A stretch of DNA of 64,000 bases from Flavobacterium cauense R2A-7. GTDB lineage: Bacteria > Bacteroidota > Bacteroidia > Flavobacteriales > Flavobacteriaceae. The DNA lies in contig NZ_AVBI01000019.1 of the NCBI RefSeq assembly GCF_000498475.1, positions 310,001 to 374,000 of the forward strand, written 5' to 3'. Numbering within the stretch: the stretch's first letter is position 1; every line of letters begins with the position of its first letter. The position numbers were made by a program, and so were the translations under genes. Below, piece after piece: positions 61,866 through 64,000 of this stretch. Below the pieces are notes generated by a model. It searched no databases. It saw nothing but the letters and a program-made list of their open reading frames with translations, and had not been told where the DNA came from.

Positions 61866-61899
61866 AAACAATCACGCATATATGTGATTGTTTTTTTTT
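61866..61899 (+). terminator. Terminator after the hydroxyacid dehydrogenase gene
   Basis: AAACAATCAC (61866-61875) with GTGATTGTTT (61884-61893) and T run. A GTG codon at 61884 lies within it, so that start is unlikely for the next gene. Confidence 0.8.
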
Positions 61900-62000
61900 A
61901 TCAATATCAGAACTTAATAGAAGTACCATTCTACTCAATTTTTGTCCTATCTCTTTCTCTGCTGCTGACGGTAACTTTGTATAAGCAAACAAGAAAAAAA

Positions 62001-63020
62001 ATGAGAGAAAGAAAAGCATACAGCAGACGGCAATTTGTAAAAATAAGCAGCTTGGCTATCACAGCATTTTCTTTACCAACAAACTTTACAAATTTTTTAA
62101 ATCACGACAGTATGGAAAAGTATAAACACTATGACGTTATTATTATTGGCGGTAGTTATTCTGGTTTGGCAGCAGGAATGGCTTTGGGAAGAGCTTTAAA
62201 AACGGTTTTAATAATCGACAGCAACAAACCCTGCAACAGACAAACCCCTCATTCGCATAATTTTTTAACTCAAGACGGGAAAAAGCCTTCCGAAATTTCA
62301 AACATTGCTAAAACACAAGTGCTTAAATACGGTTCCGTTTCTTTTCATAGCGGAATAGTGGAAAAAGGAACCAAACTACATAAAAGCTTTAAAATTGAAC
62401 TGGAATCAAAAGAAATTTTCACTTCAGACAAATTAATATTCGCATCCGGAATAAAAGATATACTGCCAAATATAGACGGATTTTCAGAATGCTGGGGAAT
62501 CTCAGTACTGCATTGTCCTTATTGTCATGGTTATGAAGTTAAAAATCAGCAAACCGGAATTCTTGGTAATGGAGAATATGCTTTTGAATTTGGCAAATTA
62601 ATTTCCAATTGGACAAATGACTTAACCATTTTCACCAATGGTGCCTCCACTCTAACTCCGGAGCAAACTTCTAAACTTCAAAACCGCAATATAAAAATTG
62701 TTGAAACGGAAATTGAAAGTATAGAACATGAAAAAGGCTATGTCGAAAATATCGTTTTCAAAAATGGTGAAAAAGCTATGGTAAAAGCAATTTATACCCG
62801 AACTCCTTTCGAACAAAACTCCAAAATACCTTCAGAATTGGGTTGTGAAATAACCGATGAAGGGTATCTTAAAACAGATGCAACAATGAAAACTTCAGTT
62901 GACGGAGTTTATGCTTGCGGTGACCTAATATCGAAAATAAGAACCGTCGCAAATGCTGTATCGACAGGAACAACAGCAGGGATGATGGTAAATAAAGAAA
63001 TGATTTTTGAAAGATTTTAA
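62001..63020 (+). CDS. Tat-exported FAD/NAD(P) oxidoreductase (thioredoxin-reductase-like)
   Basis: 339 aa from ATG 62001; a longer frame from 61884 is less likely because it crosses a terminator. Tat motif SRRQFVKISSLAITAF, FAD motif IIIGGSYSGLAAGMALG, redox HCPYCHGYE (CxxC) and NADP loop ILGNGEYAFEF. C-terminal GVYACGDL. Export of an FAD reductase of this size is unusual. May keep a periplasmic thiol partner reduced. Confidence 0.82.
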   Translation: MRERKAYSRRQFVKISSLAITAFSLPTNFTNFLNHDSMEKYKHYDVIIIGGSYSGLAAGMALGRALKTVLIIDSNKPCNRQTPHSHNFLTQDGKKPSEISNIAKTQVLKYGSVSFHSGIVEKGTKLHKSFKIELESKEIFTSDKLIFASGIKDILPNIDGFSECWGISVLHCPYCHGYEVKNQQTGILGNGEYAFEFGKLISNWTNDLTIFTNGASTLTPEQTSKLQNRNIKIVETEIESIEHEKGYVENIVFKNGEKAMVKAIYTRTPFEQNSKIPSELGCEITDEGYLKTDATMKTSVDGVYACGDLISKIRTVANAVSTGTTAGMMVNKEMIFERF

Positions 63021-63040
63021 TAACAAATAAACAAAAAAAG

Positions 63041-63634
63041 ATGAAAATTATTATTGTAGGTGCTACAGGCACAATGGGCAAATTTTTAGTAAAAGCTTTA
63101 GAAAATGAACATGATATCATTAAAGCAGCTTCTAAAGACACTGATATTGATGTGGATATTACTTCACCGGAATCCATCGAAAACATGTTCAAACAAATTG
63201 GTTCGTTTGATGCTTTAATTTCAACTGCGGGGCCAACATTCGTGGGACCTTGGAGTAAATTAAATAATGAAACCTTCCGAAATGGTGTCGAAGGTAAAAT
63301 GATGGGACAAATCAATTTGGTTTTAATTGGTCAAAAGTACATTAATCCAAAAGGGTCTTTCAGCTTAATAACGGGTGCTCTAACACATGAACCTCAGGTA
63401 AACTTCGCCAATGCCTCTGCTGCTAACGGTGCCGTAGAAGGTTTTGTTCGTGCTGCTGCAATCGAATTGGAAAATGGTGTCCGTATCAACGCAATCAGCC
63501 CAACGGTAATCGAAAATTCACCACAGTATTTCCCTTATTTTCCGGGAGAAATTCCAACAACAATGCGTCAATTGGAATTCATGTTCCGAAAAAGCGTATT
63601 CGGTAAAGTTACCGGACATGTAATTAAACCATAA
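63041..63634 (+). CDS. Short-chain dehydrogenase lacking the YxxxK catalytic pair
   Basis: 197 aa. GATGTMG cofactor loop and STAGPTFVG, but the catalytic region reads ASAANGAVEGF, with Ala and Asn where Tyr and Lys are expected. The reaction is uncertain or it binds NAD(P) without classical SDR catalysis. Downstream is a palindrome pair before the porin gene. Confidence 0.8.
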   Translation: MKIIIVGATGTMGKFLVKALENEHDIIKAASKDTDIDVDITSPESIENMFKQIGSFDALISTAGPTFVGPWSKLNNETFRNGVEGKMMGQINLVLIGQKYINPKGSFSLITGALTHEPQVNFANASAANGAVEGFVRAAAIELENGVRINAISPTVIENSPQYFPYFPGEIPTTMRQLEFMFRKSVFGKVTGHVIKP

Positions 63635-63650
63635 TCGCAACACAATAGTT

Positions 63651-63684
63651 TTAATGGCCATTAACCGCATTTTTAATGGCCATT
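63651..63684. promoter_or_regulatory. Tandem palindrome TTAATGGCCATTAA (operator candidate)
   Basis: Perfect 14-bp palindrome at 63651-63664 and a 12/14 copy at 63673-63686, exactly 22 bp apart (two helical turns). Precedes the partial porin gene. Binding protein unknown; the AraC or another regulator. Confidence 0.55.
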
Positions 63685-63746
63685 TCAAATTTAACCAAAT
63701 AATGTGAGGCAAATCGGAGTATCAATCATCAAAAAAATCAAAAAAC

Positions 63747-64000
63747 ATGAATAAAATAAATCCGATACTGTATGTAACAGTATTATTGTTTATCATATTA
63801 ATTCCCCAGTCATTCGCTCAAAACAAAATAAGTTTGATGCGCTATGAAGACGACTTTACCATATTGAAAGAGGACACATTAAAAAGAGGAATTGATAAAT
63901 TAAAATACATTTCGTTAGGAGGTAACAACTATGTTTCTTTTGGAGGCGAATTACGCGAACAATTTCAAGTGTATGATAATCTTAACTTTGGAGATGTGCC
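63747..64000 (+). CDS. Alginate-export-family porin, truncated by window end
   Basis: First 84 codons. Signal peptide (VLLFIILIPQSFAQN), then SLMRYEDDFTILKEDTLKRG and YVSFGGELREQFQVYDN. Layout closely matches the N-terminus of the element-borne porin at 27935 (SLRYDEDYSYLKND, ISYGGEARFQYFY), so the two are paralogues. Confidence 0.85.
   Translation, partial: MNKINPILYVTVLLFIILIPQSFAQNKISLMRYEDDFTILKEDTLKRGIDKLKYISLGGNNYVSFGGELREQFQVYDNLNFGDV

Noticed and set aside
61884..62000. A GTG start for the oxidoreductase at 61884
   Set aside because: The codon lies in the stem of a terminator; an ATG at 62001 precedes a full Tat motif.

Overview
The window comes from a Bacteroidetes genome, most likely a Flavobacterium-type member of the Flavobacteriia. 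Supporting signs are the low GC content, promoters of the TTG-N19-TAnnTTTG kind, weak Shine-Dalgarno signals, a type IX secretion sorting domain (9340-11115), Bacteroidetes-restricted families (DUF4421, DUF3667, RteC, alginate-export porins) and a RibBA whose GTP-cyclohydrolase half has lost its zinc cysteines. The species cannot be fixed from the sequence alone.

Layout. (1) 1-20.6 kb is chromosomal housekeeping: a partial PLP trans-sulfuration enzyme, a DPP IV-like peptidase, an outer-membrane DUF4421 protein, a DUF3667 protein, an amino-acid permease, a peroxiredoxin/thioredoxin/DUF6952 group, a secreted esterase, a leftward arsenic operon (ArsR, DUF6428, ArsC-like phosphatase, Acr3), then a rightward run tpx-dgkA-ftsK-lolA-lptF/G-type permease-ribBA. 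(2) At 20620-20704 lies tRNA-Ser(UGA). Its 3' end is repeated as a 15-bp identity at 55716-55730, and a tyrosine integrase starts 280 bp inside, so 20.69-55.73 kb is an integrated element of about 35 kb. (3) 55.7-64 kb is chromosome again: an AraC regulator, a CPBP protease, redox enzymes, three GNAT acetyltransferases and a partial alginate-export porin.

Inside the element there are four blocks. Block A (22.2-30.9 kb) is metabolic/stress cargo: a Crp/Fnr regulator with a degenerate receiver partner, then pirin, YceI, isochorismatase-like, amidohydrolase, DoxX, porin, DUF1275, GNAT and TMEM175 genes. Three copies of a 14-bp palindrome sit at the same distance from -7 elements in front of the two transcription units, the geometry expected for class II activation by the Crp-like protein. 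Block B (30.9-34.4 kb) is control and replication: RteC, a small HTH protein, a DnaD-like initiator/loader and a DnaC-like ATPase. Block C (34.4-45.9 kb) is a tightly packed operon of mostly small unrecognised proteins preceded by 10-bp-phased repeats. It contains a transglutaminase-like protease, proteins with a shared N-terminal leader, an Asn/Gly/Tyr repeat protein, three beta-rich proteins, many single-pass membrane proteins, a GH19 endolysin, a spanin-like lipoprotein and an ArdC-RecA fusion. No terminase, portal or tail gene is visible. The simplest reading is a tailless, possibly membrane-containing prophage or a derived particle/satellite system, and this is the best candidate for something undescribed. 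Block D (46-55.5 kb) is an AT-rich defence region: several unknown genes (HNH-like, PD-(D/E)XK-like, HEPN-like), a Gabija-type pair (OLD nuclease plus UvrD-like helicase) and an AbiE-type toxin-antitoxin pair next to attR.

All family assignments were made by reading motifs in the translated sequence, with no database search. Function statements for blocks C and D are mostly inference.
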